Source: Ruegeria_C sp041537925 (GTDB lineage Bacteria; Pseudomonadota; Alphaproteobacteria; Rhodobacterales; Rhodobacteraceae). From it: a stretch of 64,000 bases of DNA. The notes under the pieces were generated by a model. It did no database searches. It was not told the DNA's origin and saw nothing but the letters and a program-made list of their open reading frames with translations. The position numbers were made by a program, and so were the translations under genes. The number at the start of each line of letters is the position of its first letter. Position 1 is the first letter of the stretch. Shown piece by piece: positions 9,180 to 18,469 of the stretch. Location of the stretch: contig NZ_JBGOSH010000008.1 of assembly GCF_041537925.1 (NCBI RefSeq), forward strand, positions 124,001 to 188,000, in the 5' to 3' direction.

Positions 9180-10208
9180 TCAGTCCTCGGCTATCGGCTT
9201 GGCCAACGTCCCCGGCAGCGCTCCTTGTCGGTTACGGACGTAAAGCTGGGCCAGCGCCGCCGACATCACCCGGGCAATAACGCCATCAGCCCGGCTGGTC
9301 AGCATGATCGGCACCCGCGCACCCAGAACCAACCCGGCGCTGCCCGCGCCCGCCAGATAGGTCAGCTGCTTGGCAATCATGTTGCCCGCCTCCAGATCCG
9401 GAGCGATCAGAACGTCGGCCTGCCCCGCCACCGGTGAGACGATCCCCTTGGATGCAACAGCCTCGGGCGAGATCGCATTGTCGAAGGCCAGCGGCCCGTC
9501 CAGCGCGCCGCCCTTGATCTGGCCGCGATCCGCCATCTTGCACAGCGCCGCCGCCTCGACCGTCGAGGGGATTTTCTCGGTCACCGTTTCCACCGCCGAC
9601 AGGATTGCGACCTTGGGCACGTCAATGCCCAACGACTGCGCCAGTGCGATCGCGTTGCGGATGATATCTGCCTTGGTTTCAAGATCGGGAAAAATGTTGA
9701 TCGCCGCGTCCGTCACCAGCAGCGGCCGGGGATAGCGCGAGACATCCAGAACAAAGACATGGCTCATCCGCCGTTCGGTGCGCAGCCCGGTTTTCGAATG
9801 CACGACCGCACCCATGATCTCGTCGGTATGAAGCGCGCCTTTCATCAACGCCTCGACCTTGCCTTCGCGCACCAGTTCGACCGCGCGTTCGGCAGCGGCA
9901 TGGCTATGCGGCGCGTCCTCGATCTCGATCCCGGTCAGGTCGATACCGGCCTCGGCGGCGACGGCCTCGATCCGGGGGCGCGGACCAACCAGCACTGGCA
10001 CGATCAGGGTTTCCGCGCGCGACTGCAGCGCGCCGTGCAGCGAATGCTCGTCACAAGGGTGCACAATCGCGGTGCGGATCGGATCATGCGGCCGCGAGCG
10101 CAACAAAAGCGCCTCGAAACAGGGCATGTTCCGCCCTTCCAGCAAACCGCTTTTCGGGGCGGATTTGGTGGAGGGATCGTCGTCGTTGGGGGAATACGTC
10201 GGTGTCAT
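9180..10208 (-). CDS. Phosphate acetyl/butyryl transferase domain protein
   Basis: A 342-residue phosphotransacylase of the Pta/Ptb family, which interconverts acyl-CoA and acyl phosphate. The enzyme core begins near MPCFEALLLRSRPHDPIRTA. It includes the EVEALMKGALHTDEIMGAV-type block, the GPLAFDNAISPEAVASKG motif and a glycine-rich C-terminal end (AGAGSAGLVLGARVPIMLTSRAD). It resembles the C-terminal half of enoyl-CoA hydratase/phosphate acetyltransferase proteins but has no hydratase domain. The first ~27 residues look like an unconserved extension, so an internal ATG is a credible alternative start. No acetate kinase gene is adjacent; the next gene is a divergent KAS III-like synthase. Confidence 0.85.
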   Translation of the reverse strand: MTPTYSPNDDDPSTKSAPKSGLLEGRNMPCFEALLLRSRPHDPIRTAIVHPCDEHSLHGALQSRAETLIVPVLVGPRPRIEAVAAEAGIDLTGIEIEDAPHSHAAAERAVELVREGKVEALMKGALHTDEIMGAVVHSKTGLRTERRMSHVFVLDVSRYPRPLLVTDAAINIFPDLETKADIIRNAIALAQSLGIDVPKVAILSAVETVTEKIPSTVEAAALCKMADRGQIKGGALDGPLAFDNAISPEAVASKGIVSPVAGQADVLIAPDLEAGNMIAKQLTYLAGAGSAGLVLGARVPIMLTSRADGVIARVMSAALAQLYVRNRQGALPGTLAKPIAED

Positions 10209-10377
10209 CGCACTCTCTCTGCGCTGATGGGTTGCATTGGCATCAGCCTAGGTCCGTTCACCGCGTGTGTGCAGTGTGAAAAGCCCCTTTCGGTCAAGAT
10301 GACGCGGCGCAACGCCTCTTGAACCCTGATGTCGCCCACAGCATCTTAAGCGAGTCGTCATTTTGCAGGAGCAAGCC

Positions 10378-11502
10378 ATGTACACGCCCGCCATCACAGG
10401 CACCGGTGTTTTCACGCCAACCGATGTGGTCACCAATGCCGAGCTGGTTGCGGCGTTCAACGCCTATGCGGACAAGTGGAATGCCGCGCATGCCGACGAA
10501 ATCGCCGCGGGCACTGCAGAGCCGATGCAGCATTCGTCGGAAGAGTTCATTCTCAAGGCCAGTGGGATCGAGAATCGCTATGTGATGGACAAGACCGGCA
10601 TCCTGAACCCCGACGTGATGCACCCGTTGCTGCGCCAGCGCAGCGATGACGAACCTGGTCTGATGACCGAAATGGCGGTGGATGCGGCTGAAAAGGCTCT
10701 GGCACAGGCCGGTCGTGGGCCGGGTGATATCGATGCGGTGATCTGCGCCGCCTCGAACCACGAACGCGCCTATCCGGCAGTGGCGATCGAGGTGCAGAAC
10801 GCGCTTGGCATCGACGGATTCGCTTTTGACATGAACGTGGCCTGTTCCTCGGCCACTTTCGGTCTGCAGGCCGCCGCCGATATGATCCGGTCGGGCAGCA
10901 TCCGCGCGGCCCTTGTGGTTAACCCCGAAATCTGCACCGCGCATCTTGAGTGGCGCGACCGGGACTGCCACTTCATCTTTGGTGACGTGGCCACGGCGGT
11001 GGTGCTGGAACGCGCCGAGGACGCAAAGGGCACGCATTTCGATGTGCTCTCGACCCGCTGCGCCACCAAATTCTCGAACAACATCCGCAACAATAACGGC
11101 TTTCTGCGCCGCTCGCGTCCGGATGGCATGCAAGACCGGCGCGACATGCAGTTCATGCAGAACGGTCGCAAGGTGTTCAAGGAAGTGCTGCCAATGGTCA
11201 GCCAGCACATCGCCGATCACATGGCCGACGAAGGCGTCACCAGCGCCGATCTGAAGCGCCTGTGGCTACATCAGGCCAACAAGACGATGAACGACTTCAT
11301 CGGCAAGAAGGTCCTTGGTCGCGATCCCGAGGCGGGCGAGCAGCCCAACATCCTGCAGGATTACGCCAACACCTCGTCGGCAGGATCGATCATCGCGTTT
11401 TCCAAATACTCCGATGATCTTTCCGAAGGTGACATTGGCCTGATTTGTTCCTTCGGCGCGGGCTATTCCGTGGGGTCGGTGATTGTCCGGCGGCAGAGCT
11501 GA
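10378..11502 (+). CDS. Beta-ketoacyl-ACP synthase III family protein
   Basis: A 374-residue thiolase-fold condensing enzyme of the KAS III class. The catalytic triad is visible: Cys156 in MNVACSSATFG, His298 in LWLHQANKTMN, and Asn331 in YANTSSAGS. It is longer than E. coli FabH (317 residues), with an insertion after SGIENRYVMDK. The longest frame begins with a TTG at 10363. I prefer the ATG at 10378 because an AGGAG lies 7-12 bases before it. The acyl substrate is unknown: it could prime fatty acid synthesis or make a specialised acyl product. It is divergent from the phosphotransacylase gene. Confidence 0.88.
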   Translation: MYTPAITGTGVFTPTDVVTNAELVAAFNAYADKWNAAHADEIAAGTAEPMQHSSEEFILKASGIENRYVMDKTGILNPDVMHPLLRQRSDDEPGLMTEMAVDAAEKALAQAGRGPGDIDAVICAASNHERAYPAVAIEVQNALGIDGFAFDMNVACSSATFGLQAAADMIRSGSIRAALVVNPEICTAHLEWRDRDCHFIFGDVATAVVLERAEDAKGTHFDVLSTRCATKFSNNIRNNNGFLRRSRPDGMQDRRDMQFMQNGRKVFKEVLPMVSQHIADHMADEGVTSADLKRLWLHQANKTMNDFIGKKVLGRDPEAGEQPNILQDYANTSSAGSIIAFSKYSDDLSEGDIGLICSFGAGYSVGSVIVRRQS

Positions 11503-11585
11503 TCACATAGCGCGAAACCACTCCCGACGTCGGTCTGGTAAGTGTACGAGACCCGCACCCGACCAGTTTTGAGCTTAGACTCTGA

Positions 11586-12026
11586 CTATTCATCCTTGGG
11601 TCGAAGCGCGTGGAGCGCTCGCAGCAGCGCGCCTGCATTTTCGTCGGCGGTGAGCTTTATCATGCTAGTGTGTATCTGCGGCCCGTAGATACCCCACATG
11701 CGCAGCCGCAACTCAGCACCCTTGTCAGTGACCCGCAGGATTTTTGCCCGCTTGTCGGTGTCGCTGGCGGTTTCATGCACCAAGCCGCGCTCAATCAAGC
11801 TGCGCAACACGCGCGACAGGTTGGATTGCTCAAACAAGAGCCAGTCTCGCAGATTGCTGGCCCGCACCCCGTCCGAACCGGCCATCTCTATCGCCCAAAG
11901 CACATCATACCATTTCAGAGGTGGCAGCCCGCCCGCGGCAAGCGCGCGCTCCATCTCGCGATGAACCATTCGATGTGCCCGGTTGAGAGCAATCCAGAGA
12001 CGCGTTTCTTCTTCCGTAGGCAACAT
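11586..12026 (-). CDS. MarR family transcriptional regulator
   Basis: A 146-residue winged-helix regulator. Residues about 30-100 contain the MarR DNA-binding core (WYDVLWAIEMAG, RASNLRDWLLFEQSNLSRVLRSLIERGLV, a wing with TDKRAKILRVTDKGAEL). MarR proteins bind palindromes as dimers and often control the divergent neighbour. Here that neighbour is the YceI-like gene, and a perfect TAGATG-N6-CATCTA palindrome lies in the shared gap at 12084-12101. The ligand is unknown. Confidence 0.9.
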   Translation of the reverse strand: MLPTEEETRLWIALNRAHRMVHREMERALAAGGLPPLKWYDVLWAIEMAGSDGVRASNLRDWLLFEQSNLSRVLRSLIERGLVHETASDTDKRAKILRVTDKGAELRLRMWGIYGPQIHTSMIKLTADENAGALLRALHALRPKDE

Positions 12027-12083
12027 GTCGCAGATTTCCGATCGGTTTTCGGGACAATTGCGTCTGTCATGGATTTACAAAAT

Positions 12084-12101
12084 TAGATGCATTATCATCT
12101 A
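12084..12101. promoter_or_regulatory. Perfect palindrome, candidate MarR operator
   Basis: TAGATG, six bases, then CATCTA: an 18-bp perfect inverted repeat in the AT-rich gap between the marR gene and the divergent yceI-like gene. Its size and placement fit a MarR dimer site controlling both genes. Binding itself is inferred. Confidence 0.5.
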
Positions 12102-12179
12102 TTTTTGAAGCAGAATCCATACGCCCCTTCGAACCCCGGATCTGTTTCCTCACCATTCTATTCTTCAAAGAGGTGTCCA

Positions 12180-12776
12180 ATGACCCAATTCCAGATGATT
12201 TTCTCGGCTGCCGCACTTGCAACGGCCTGTCTGGCCGGGGCTGCTGTTGATGCGAAAACCTACAAAACCGACCAGGGACATACAGAAGTGCGGTTCAGTT
12301 GGAGCCATGCAGGTGTATCCGTTCAGGCGGCAGAATTCACGGTTGCTGACGGTACACTGGAACTTGATCCGGAAAACCCCGATGCGGCGTCCCTGAACGT
12401 CACCATCGCGGCCAACAGCCTGTCGAGTGGCTTCGGCCCGCTGGACGACCATCTGAAAAGCGCCGATTTCCTGGAGGTGGAGACATTTCCCGAAATTACC
12501 TTTGTCAGTACCGGCGTTGAAAAAACCGGAGAAAACACGGCCAATGTGACCGGCGATCTGACAATTCACGGCACCACGCAATCCGTAACACTGGAAACGA
12601 CGCTCACCCATATCGGCGAACATCCGCTGGGAGGCGCAATCGACTATTACAAGGGTGACTGGGCCGCCTTCACAGCAACCACCGTGCTGGAGGATCACAT
12701 GGCGTTTGGCGTTGGCGGGTTCTCGACTGGCCCGATCACCATCAACATCGTGACAGAGATGAAAGCGACCGACTGA
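12180..12776 (+). CDS. YceI-like periplasmic polyisoprenoid-binding family protein
   Basis: A 198-residue secreted lipocalin-like protein. Residues 1-25 form a Sec signal peptide (hydrophobic AAALATACLAGAA). The mature part has YceI features: TDQGHTEVRFSWSHAG, then DDHLKSADFLEVETFPEITFVS, then a GDLTIHGTTQSVTLE strand. YceI proteins bind long amphiphilic lipids and are often induced by stress or base. The longer in-frame ORF from 12087 would put the signal peptide 31 residues in, so the ATG at 12180 is preferred. It is divergent from a MarR regulator, its likely controller. Confidence 0.9.
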   Translation: MTQFQMIFSAAALATACLAGAAVDAKTYKTDQGHTEVRFSWSHAGVSVQAAEFTVADGTLELDPENPDAASLNVTIAANSLSSGFGPLDDHLKSADFLEVETFPEITFVSTGVEKTGENTANVTGDLTIHGTTQSVTLETTLTHIGEHPLGGAIDYYKGDWAAFTATTVLEDHMAFGVGGFSTGPITINIVTEMKATD

Positions 12777-12875
12777 GCCTCGGACGTCAAACGCCGTCCC
12801 GTCGACAACCTCGGCCAAGGTTGCTGACGGGAGGGGTAGGTTATGTCGAAAAACGGACGGAGCAGGTCCGCCGCG

Positions 12876-13334
12876 TCAGGTGCTTTCTTCCTGCAGGTGC
12901 AGCTTCATGTCGATCAGCACCTGCTGCAGTGCCACGGTTTCCCTGAGCAGCCGCTTGGCTTCGTTCACGGTGATGATGCCGTCCTCGATCGCTTCCTGGT
13001 ATTCCGTCATCAGCATCGCAAAGCGCTGACTCAGCGCGATCACATCGGCGTTGACCCCGCCCTGTCGCTCGCTATTGGCCTTGGGGCTGCCATGGGACAG
13101 CGTGATGTTCTTCAACTCGGCCAATGCCGAGGTCACATGCGGGTAACTTGCCGCCTGCTCCAGCCGGGCCACCGCATCAACCGGCATGAACCGGTCGAGA
13201 TGCTCGGAATTGTCCGAATAATACCGCCCCAGCGTCGCCTTGGATTTCCCTGTCAACTCGCAGGCCGCCTCGATGCCCACATCCTTGACCAGCGCCTCGG
13301 TGTGCTTTTTCAGGTAGGACCCGATCTCGGCCAT
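12876..13334 (-). CDS. Conserved hypothetical protein, possible helix-turn-helix segment
   Basis: A 152-residue acidic, mostly helical protein that I do not recognise by name. Residues about 15-50 (VGIEAACELTGKSKATLGRYY) look like a short helix-turn-helix of the phage-regulator type. The rest is helical (TSALAELKNITLSHG, then a long predicted helix near the C-terminus). It stands alone between the yceI-like gene (convergent) and tdk (divergent, about 365 bases away). The codon pattern is like its neighbours. The function is not assigned. Confidence 0.75.
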   Translation of the reverse strand: MAEIGSYLKKHTEALVKDVGIEAACELTGKSKATLGRYYSDNSEHLDRFMPVDAVARLEQAASYPHVTSALAELKNITLSHGSPKANSERQGGVNADVIALSQRFAMLMTEYQEAIEDGIITVNEAKRLLRETVALQQVLIDMKLHLQEEST

Positions 13335-13699
13335 AGTTATCCTCTCTCAACTGTCGCCCCCCCAACAGTCATTAAGAGGGGAAAGGCCCGGGATATTTCC
13401 CATTCCTGACTCTTAAAACAAATGCAACAAATTGGCTATCCCTCAGGTTTTCCGGGGGTTTTTAAGACAGTGGGGGCGTCAAACGGCGTCGGTTAACTAG
13501 TGGGCTCTGGCGGGCAATTCTTATGCCCTCCGGACCCGTTGCTGTGATTAGAGAGTAGGCTGGGTGTAGCTGTCTCCGCCATCCAACGCGGCTTGCTGCG
13601 GATCCCGCAGCGCAAGAGTTGCGAGGATGCGCGGAGACGGTGGTTTTCGCCTCAAACCCGCTGCTTGCCCCGGCCCGCCTCCCGATCTAGACCGGGGAT
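13335..13699. other. 365-base intergenic region between a hypothetical gene and tdk
   Basis: No convincing reading frame. It must hold the promoters for the leftward hypothetical gene and for tdk. The right half contains a GC-rich imperfect hairpin, listed separately. I see no tRNA or known riboswitch. Confidence 0.6.
13572..13638 (+). ncRNA. Possible structured RNA or leader hairpin upstream of tdk
   Basis: The outer arms GTCTCCGC (13572-13579) and GCGGAGAC (13631-13638) are perfect complements. Inside, CTTGC pairs with GCAAG and TGCGG with CCGCA around a GATC-type loop, giving a long nested stem of about 67 nt. It ends about 60 bases before the tdk ATG, so it could be a 5' leader, an attenuator or a small RNA. 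There is no U-run after it. Strand is not determined by the sequence. Confidence 0.3.
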
Positions 13700-14296
13700 A
13701 TGGCCAAGCTCTATTTCAACTATTCGACGATGAATGCCGGTAAATCGACCGTTTTGCTGCAGGCATCCCACAATTACCGCGAACGCGGCATGCAGACCTA
13801 TCTGATGACCGCCGCAATCGACGGGCGCGCCGGCAAGGGCCGAATCGCCTCGCGGATCGGTATCAGCGCCGATGCCGACACCTTTACGATCAGCGACGAT
13901 GTGTTTGCGATGATCGCGCAGCAACTGGACCAGACGCCGCTGGCCTGCGTCTTTGTGGACGAGGCCCAGTTTCTGACCCCCGATCAGGTCTGGCAACTGG
14001 CGCGCGCGGTCGACGATCTGGGGGTGCCCGTTCTGGCCTACGGGCTGCGGGTCGATTTTCAGGGCAAGCTGTTTCCCGGTTCTGCCACGCTGCTGGCGCT
14101 GGCCGATGAAATGCGCGAGGTGCGCACGATCTGCAAATGCGGCAGCAAGGCCACGATGGTGATCCGCCAGGATGCGCAGGGGCAGGCGATCACCGAGGGT
14201 GCGCAGGTTCAGATCGGCGGCAACGAGACCTATGTGTCGCTTTGCCGAAAACACTGGCGCGATGCGATGGGCGACCTTGTGACACCCGCGCCCTGA
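13700..14296 (+). CDS. tdk: Thymidine kinase
   Basis: Type II thymidine kinase of 198 residues that phosphorylates thymidine to dTMP for nucleoside salvage. Visible features are the P-loop NAGKST near residue 16, the VFVDEAQFL Walker-B segment, a lasso-type zinc site with ICKCG and, late, SLCRKH, and the thymidine-binding ETYVSLC block. Length matches the family. It is a single gene, convergent with the hydroxyacid dehydrogenase gene 16 bases away. Confidence 0.96.
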   Translation: MAKLYFNYSTMNAGKSTVLLQASHNYRERGMQTYLMTAAIDGRAGKGRIASRIGISADADTFTISDDVFAMIAQQLDQTPLACVFVDEAQFLTPDQVWQLARAVDDLGVPVLAYGLRVDFQGKLFPGSATLLALADEMREVRTICKCGSKATMVIRQDAQGQAITEGAQVQIGGNETYVSLCRKHWRDAMGDLVTPAP

Positions 14297-14311
14297 CTCG
14301 TCGGAGCCAGA

Positions 14312-15262
14312 TCACACGAGGTTCGGCAGATCGGTTCCGGCGATGCACGCCGCCACGTTGTCCAGCGCCATCTGGCCCATGGCAGTTCGTACCTCTTCGG
14401 TTGCGGTGCCCAGATGCGGCAGCAGGGTTACGTTCTCCATCCCTATCAGAGCCTGCGGAACCTTTGGTTCGAACTCATAGACATCAAGTCCCGCGCCCGC
14501 GATCTCTCCGGTTTGAAGGGCTGCAATCAGCGCAGCCTCGTCTACCACCTCGCCGCGGGCAATGTTGACCAGCAGCGCCGAGGACTTCATCGCAGCCAGC
14601 ACATCGGCGTTGATCAGATGGGTGGTCTTTGCCCCGCCAGGCACTGCAACGACCAGAAAATCAACCGAGGCCGCAAGGCTGCGCAGATCATCGGCTTGCG
14701 TGGCGGGAAAACTCAGGCTCTTTGGACTGCGGGCCAAATACGACACCTCCATGCCAAAGCCGAAATGGCAGCGCTGCGCGATCGCCTGCCCGATCCGGCC
14801 CATGCCGACAACGCCCAGCCGCTTGCCTGTGACGTGATGGCCCAGCATCTGCGTCGGGTGCCAGCCCTTCCAGTCGCCAGAGCGCACCAACCGCTCGCCC
14901 TCGCCCGCGCGCCGCGCGGTCATCAGCAGCAGCGTCAGAGCGATATCGGCGGTGGCATCGGTGACCGCGCCGGGGGTGTTGGTCACGGCGATCCCGGCCG
15001 CTGCCGCCGCCGTGACGTCGATGTGATTGTAGCCAACCCCGAAATTGGCCAGCAGGCGACAGCGCGGCTGCTGTACCGCTCCAAACACCTCGGCGCTGAA
15101 CCTGTCGCCCAGCGTCGGCACCACGATGTCGAAATCAGTCATGGCCCGGCGAAGTTCGTCCGGGTCGAGCGGTGTGGTATCCGCACGGAATTCCACATCG
15201 AATGCGCCCCTCGCCCGCGCCTCGACTGCTGCGGTCATGGGCCGCGTGATCCAGACCCGCAT
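14312..15262 (-). CDS. D-2-hydroxyacid dehydrogenase family (glyoxylate/hydroxypyruvate reductase-like)
   Basis: A 316-residue NAD(P)-dependent dehydrogenase of the D-isomer-specific family. The Rossmann motif is GMGRIGQAIA. The signature LVNIARGEVVDEAALI contains the catalytic Arg, and the His follows in LLPHLGTAT with the intervening Glu in YEFEP. These suit reduction of glyoxylate, hydroxypyruvate or similar 2-oxoacids, but the exact substrate cannot be read. Its start codon abuts the stop of the CsaA-like gene (1-base overlap), so it is likely in one leftward operon with that gene and proC. Confidence 0.9.
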   Translation of the reverse strand: MRVWITRPMTAAVEARARGAFDVEFRADTTPLDPDELRRAMTDFDIVVPTLGDRFSAEVFGAVQQPRCRLLANFGVGYNHIDVTAAAAAGIAVTNTPGAVTDATADIALTLLLMTARRAGEGERLVRSGDWKGWHPTQMLGHHVTGKRLGVVGMGRIGQAIAQRCHFGFGMEVSYLARSPKSLSFPATQADDLRSLAASVDFLVVAVPGGAKTTHLINADVLAAMKSSALLVNIARGEVVDEAALIAALQTGEIAGAGLDVYEFEPKVPQALIGMENVTLLPHLGTATEEVRTAMGQMALDNVAACIAGTDLPNLV

Positions 15263-15592
15263 CAGTGCATCCTCCCGCCTTTGGGGACGGCACCATCAGG
15301 ACCGATCAGCACGATCTCTTTTTCTGCGTCGGGCAGGCCCAGCACCAGAACCTCGGACATGAACCGGCCGATCTGGCGCGGCGGAAAGTTCACTACCGCC
15401 ATCACCTGTTTGCCGATCAACGCCTCGGGCGTGTAATGCGCGGTGATCTGGGCCGAACTTTTGCGCACCCCCATCTCATCGCCGAAATCGATCCACAGCT
15501 TGATCGCCGGTTGGCGCGCCTCGGGATATGGCTCGGCGCGGATCACCTCGCCAACGCGAATATCGACCTTCTGAAAGTCATCAAACGAAATC

Positions 15593-15600
<8 letters not shown>
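15262..15600 (-). CDS. tRNA-binding domain protein, CsaA-like
   Basis: A 112-residue single OB-fold protein of the EMAP/CsaA tRNA-binding family (FQKVDIRVGEVIRAEPYPEARQPA, then SSAQITAHYTPE and the MSEVLVLGLPD block). CsaA proteins bind tRNA or act as chaperone-like factors. An ORF runs further upstream, but the GTG at 15600 fits best: it gives MVEISFDDF, has an AAAGGAAC about 7 bases upstream, and overlaps the proC stop by 8 bases, as expected for translational coupling. Confidence 0.85.
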
Positions 15601-16408
<808 letters not shown>

Positions 16409-16443
16409 GATACCCCTCCCGTCGGTGCGTTCGGGGTCAAGGT

Positions 16444-16944
16444 TTATGCGCGGCCGTACGCCTCTGCAATGGCGACCTGCATCGCATCGGCCGGGCTGCG
16501 ATCGCCATAGACCATCAACTGGATCGCCGGGTAGTAGCGCTCGGCGCTCAGCACGGCGGCATTGATCATCGTGTCGATCTGCTCGGGGCTGGCCACCTGG
16601 CCTCCCGCCAGAACCAGACCGTAGCGATAGACCATCAATTTCTGTCCACCCCAATAGGTGAAGGCCCCCGCCCAGCACTGATCGTTCATCGCGTTGATCA
16701 GTTCATAAAGTTTCGGGATCTTGTCCTCGGGCGGCTCCATTTCGAAGGTGCAAACCATCCGCAGCGTCTCGTCATAGCCCGACCAGGCGAGCGTGATGGA
16801 GTAGGTTCGCCACTGTCCCTCAACCGCCATGGCAATCTGATCGTCCCCGATACGATCAAAATCCCAGTCATGGTGCTCGGCGATATGTTCGACGATGTCG
16901 ATGGGGTGAATGTCTTCTTCCAGATACTGCTCGGAAAGGGCCAT
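16444..16944 (-). CDS. YbjN domain-containing protein
   Basis: A 166-residue acidic soluble protein with the YbjN fold (DQIAMAVEGQWRTYSITLAW, then CTFEMEPPEDKIPKLYELINAMND and a GQKLMVYRYGLVLAGG strand). YbjN relatives in E. coli affect stress, motility and colicin tolerance but have no clear enzymatic role. It is upstream of proC on the same strand and may be its first operon gene. The gene is typical of alphaproteobacteria in length and position. Confidence 0.85.
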   Translation of the reverse strand: MALSEQYLEEDIHPIDIVEHIAEHHDWDFDRIGDDQIAMAVEGQWRTYSITLAWSGYDETLRMVCTFEMEPPEDKIPKLYELINAMNDQCWAGAFTYWGGQKLMVYRYGLVLAGGQVASPEQIDTMINAAVLSAERYYPAIQLMVYGDRSPADAMQVAIAEAYGRA

Positions 16945-17225
16945 GATGCCACCTCACTGATCTCTAGCGGTTTGGGGCTGGCAGCGCCCCAGCGCTAGTT
17001 GCCTGCTCTACAAACCGGGGCGTTTCCCGCAGCTTGTACAAGATATGGTGCTGCGTCACAGCCCATGTGGCAACCCCTAATTTTGGGGATAACAGCAATA
17101 AGTTGTGGAGCGTTTGTCACGCGGCCCGAAATATTGGGGTCACTACCCCGGATTTCCTTGCAAATCAGGTACGGCGGTGCATGATACACCGCGCGTACCG
17201 GACGTGTAACAACTGTAATGTAACG

Positions 17226-17474
17226 TCAGTCGCCCTGCTTTTCTTCCAATGCGGCGATCCGCGCGGCCAGCGCCTCGTTTTCTTCACGGGCCTTTTGCGC
17301 CATGGCGCGCACGGCGTCGAATTCCTCACGGGTGACAAAATCGCGGTCAGCCAGCCAGCGGTCGATCATCGACTTCATGGCGGTTTCGGCCTCTTCCCTA
17401 GCACCCTGCGCCACGCCCATCGCGTTGGTCATCAGTTGCGAGATGTCGTCGAGTACTTTGTTGCGGCTTTGCAT
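17226..17474 (-). CDS. UbiK/BMFP-type ubiquinone biosynthesis accessory factor
   Basis: An 82-residue coiled-coil protein of the BMFP (formerly DUF526) family: MQSRNKVLDDISQLMTNA, an AREEAETAMKSMIDRWL helix, FVTREEFDAVRAMAQKAREEN and a terminal ARIAALEEK coil. Members such as UbiK assist the soluble ubiquinone-biosynthesis complex. It is divergent from lgt with about 95 bases between them. A gap of 281 bases separates it from the YbjN gene, in which I see nothing coding. Confidence 0.85.
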   Translation of the reverse strand: MQSRNKVLDDISQLMTNAMGVAQGAREEAETAMKSMIDRWLADRDFVTREEFDAVRAMAQKAREENEALAARIAALEEKQGD

Positions 17475-17569
17475 GTCATGTCTCCGGTTTCGCGGTTGCC
17501 CTCTATATGGGCAAGAATGCCGCGCGTCTCAAGGTTGACTTGCGCCTCGTCGCAGGGGATTGAGGCGCC

Positions 17570-18469
17570 ATGCAGGCTGTTCTCTCCTTCCCGGATCTGT
17601 CGCCCGAGATCTTCACGATCTCGCTTCTTGGCATCGACTTTGCGCTGCGCTGGTATGCGCTTGCCTATATCGTCGGCATCCTGATCGCGTGGCAGATTGC
17701 GCGGATGGCGATCGTACGTCCGACGCTCTGGCCCGGTGACACCGCGCCACTGGGTCGCACCCAGCTGGACGATCTGATCACCTGGATCATCCTGGGCGTG
17801 ATACTGGGCGGGCGGCTGGGCTTTGTCCTGTTCTACGAACCGGGCTACTATCTGGCCCACCCGCTTGAAATTCTGATGGTCTGGCAGGGCGGCATGTCCT
17901 TCCATGGCGGTATGCTGGGCGTGATCGTGGCGTCGTGGGTCTTTGCCGCGCGACATGGCATTTCCGTGCTTACCCTTGGCGATCTGGTGGCCCATACGGT
18001 ACCGCCGGGGCTGTTTCTGGGCCGGTTGGCCAACTTCAACAATGCCGAACTTTGGGGCCGCCCGTCAGAACTGCCCTGGGCAGTGATCTTTCCCGGCCAA
18101 GCCGCGCAGACATGTCCGGGGGTCGAAGGGTTATGTGCCCGCCACCCCTCGCAGCTTTACGAGGCGCTGCTCGAGGGGTTGGTTCTGGGCGCACTGCTGC
18201 TCTGGCTGGCCTATCGGCGCGGGGCGTTCAAACGGCCCGGTCAGATCATGGGGACGTTCTTTGCTGGCTACGGCCTCGCGCGGTTTCTGGTCGAGTTCCT
18301 GCGCCAGCCCGACGCGCAGTTCATCTCGCCTGGCAACCCGCTGGGGTTGGCTTGGCATGTGGGCGGCTTTGGCCTGACGATGGGACAATTGCTGTCGCTG
18401 CCGATGATTGCGCTGGGGCTGTGGCTCATTCTGCGGGCACGGCGGACCGCATCCGCGGCACCAGCATGA
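17570..18469 (+). CDS. lgt: Prolipoprotein diacylglyceryl transferase
   Basis: Inner-membrane enzyme that transfers diacylglycerol to the lipobox cysteine of prolipoproteins. The 299-residue protein has seven membrane segments, the MSFHGGMLGV motif with the essential His, the Lgt signature GRLANFNNAELWGR (Ala replaces the usual Gly in GRxGNF) and HPSQLYEALLEG. Its TGA overlaps the ATG of the next gene (ATGA), starting a three-gene run lgt-midA-pgeF joined by four-base overlaps. Confidence 0.97.
   Translation: MQAVLSFPDLSPEIFTISLLGIDFALRWYALAYIVGILIAWQIARMAIVRPTLWPGDTAPLGRTQLDDLITWIILGVILGGRLGFVLFYEPGYYLAHPLEILMVWQGGMSFHGGMLGVIVASWVFAARHGISVLTLGDLVAHTVPPGLFLGRLANFNNAELWGRPSELPWAVIFPGQAAQTCPGVEGLCARHPSQLYEALLEGLVLGALLLWLAYRRGAFKRPGQIMGTFFAGYGLARFLVEFLRQPDAQFISPGNPLGLAWHVGGFGLTMGQLLSLPMIALGLWLILRARRTASAAPA

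Noticed and set aside
8171..9280. Forward ORF of 369 residues opposite the MFS gene
   Set aside because: Antisense shadow with low-complexity Arg/Gln-rich translation.
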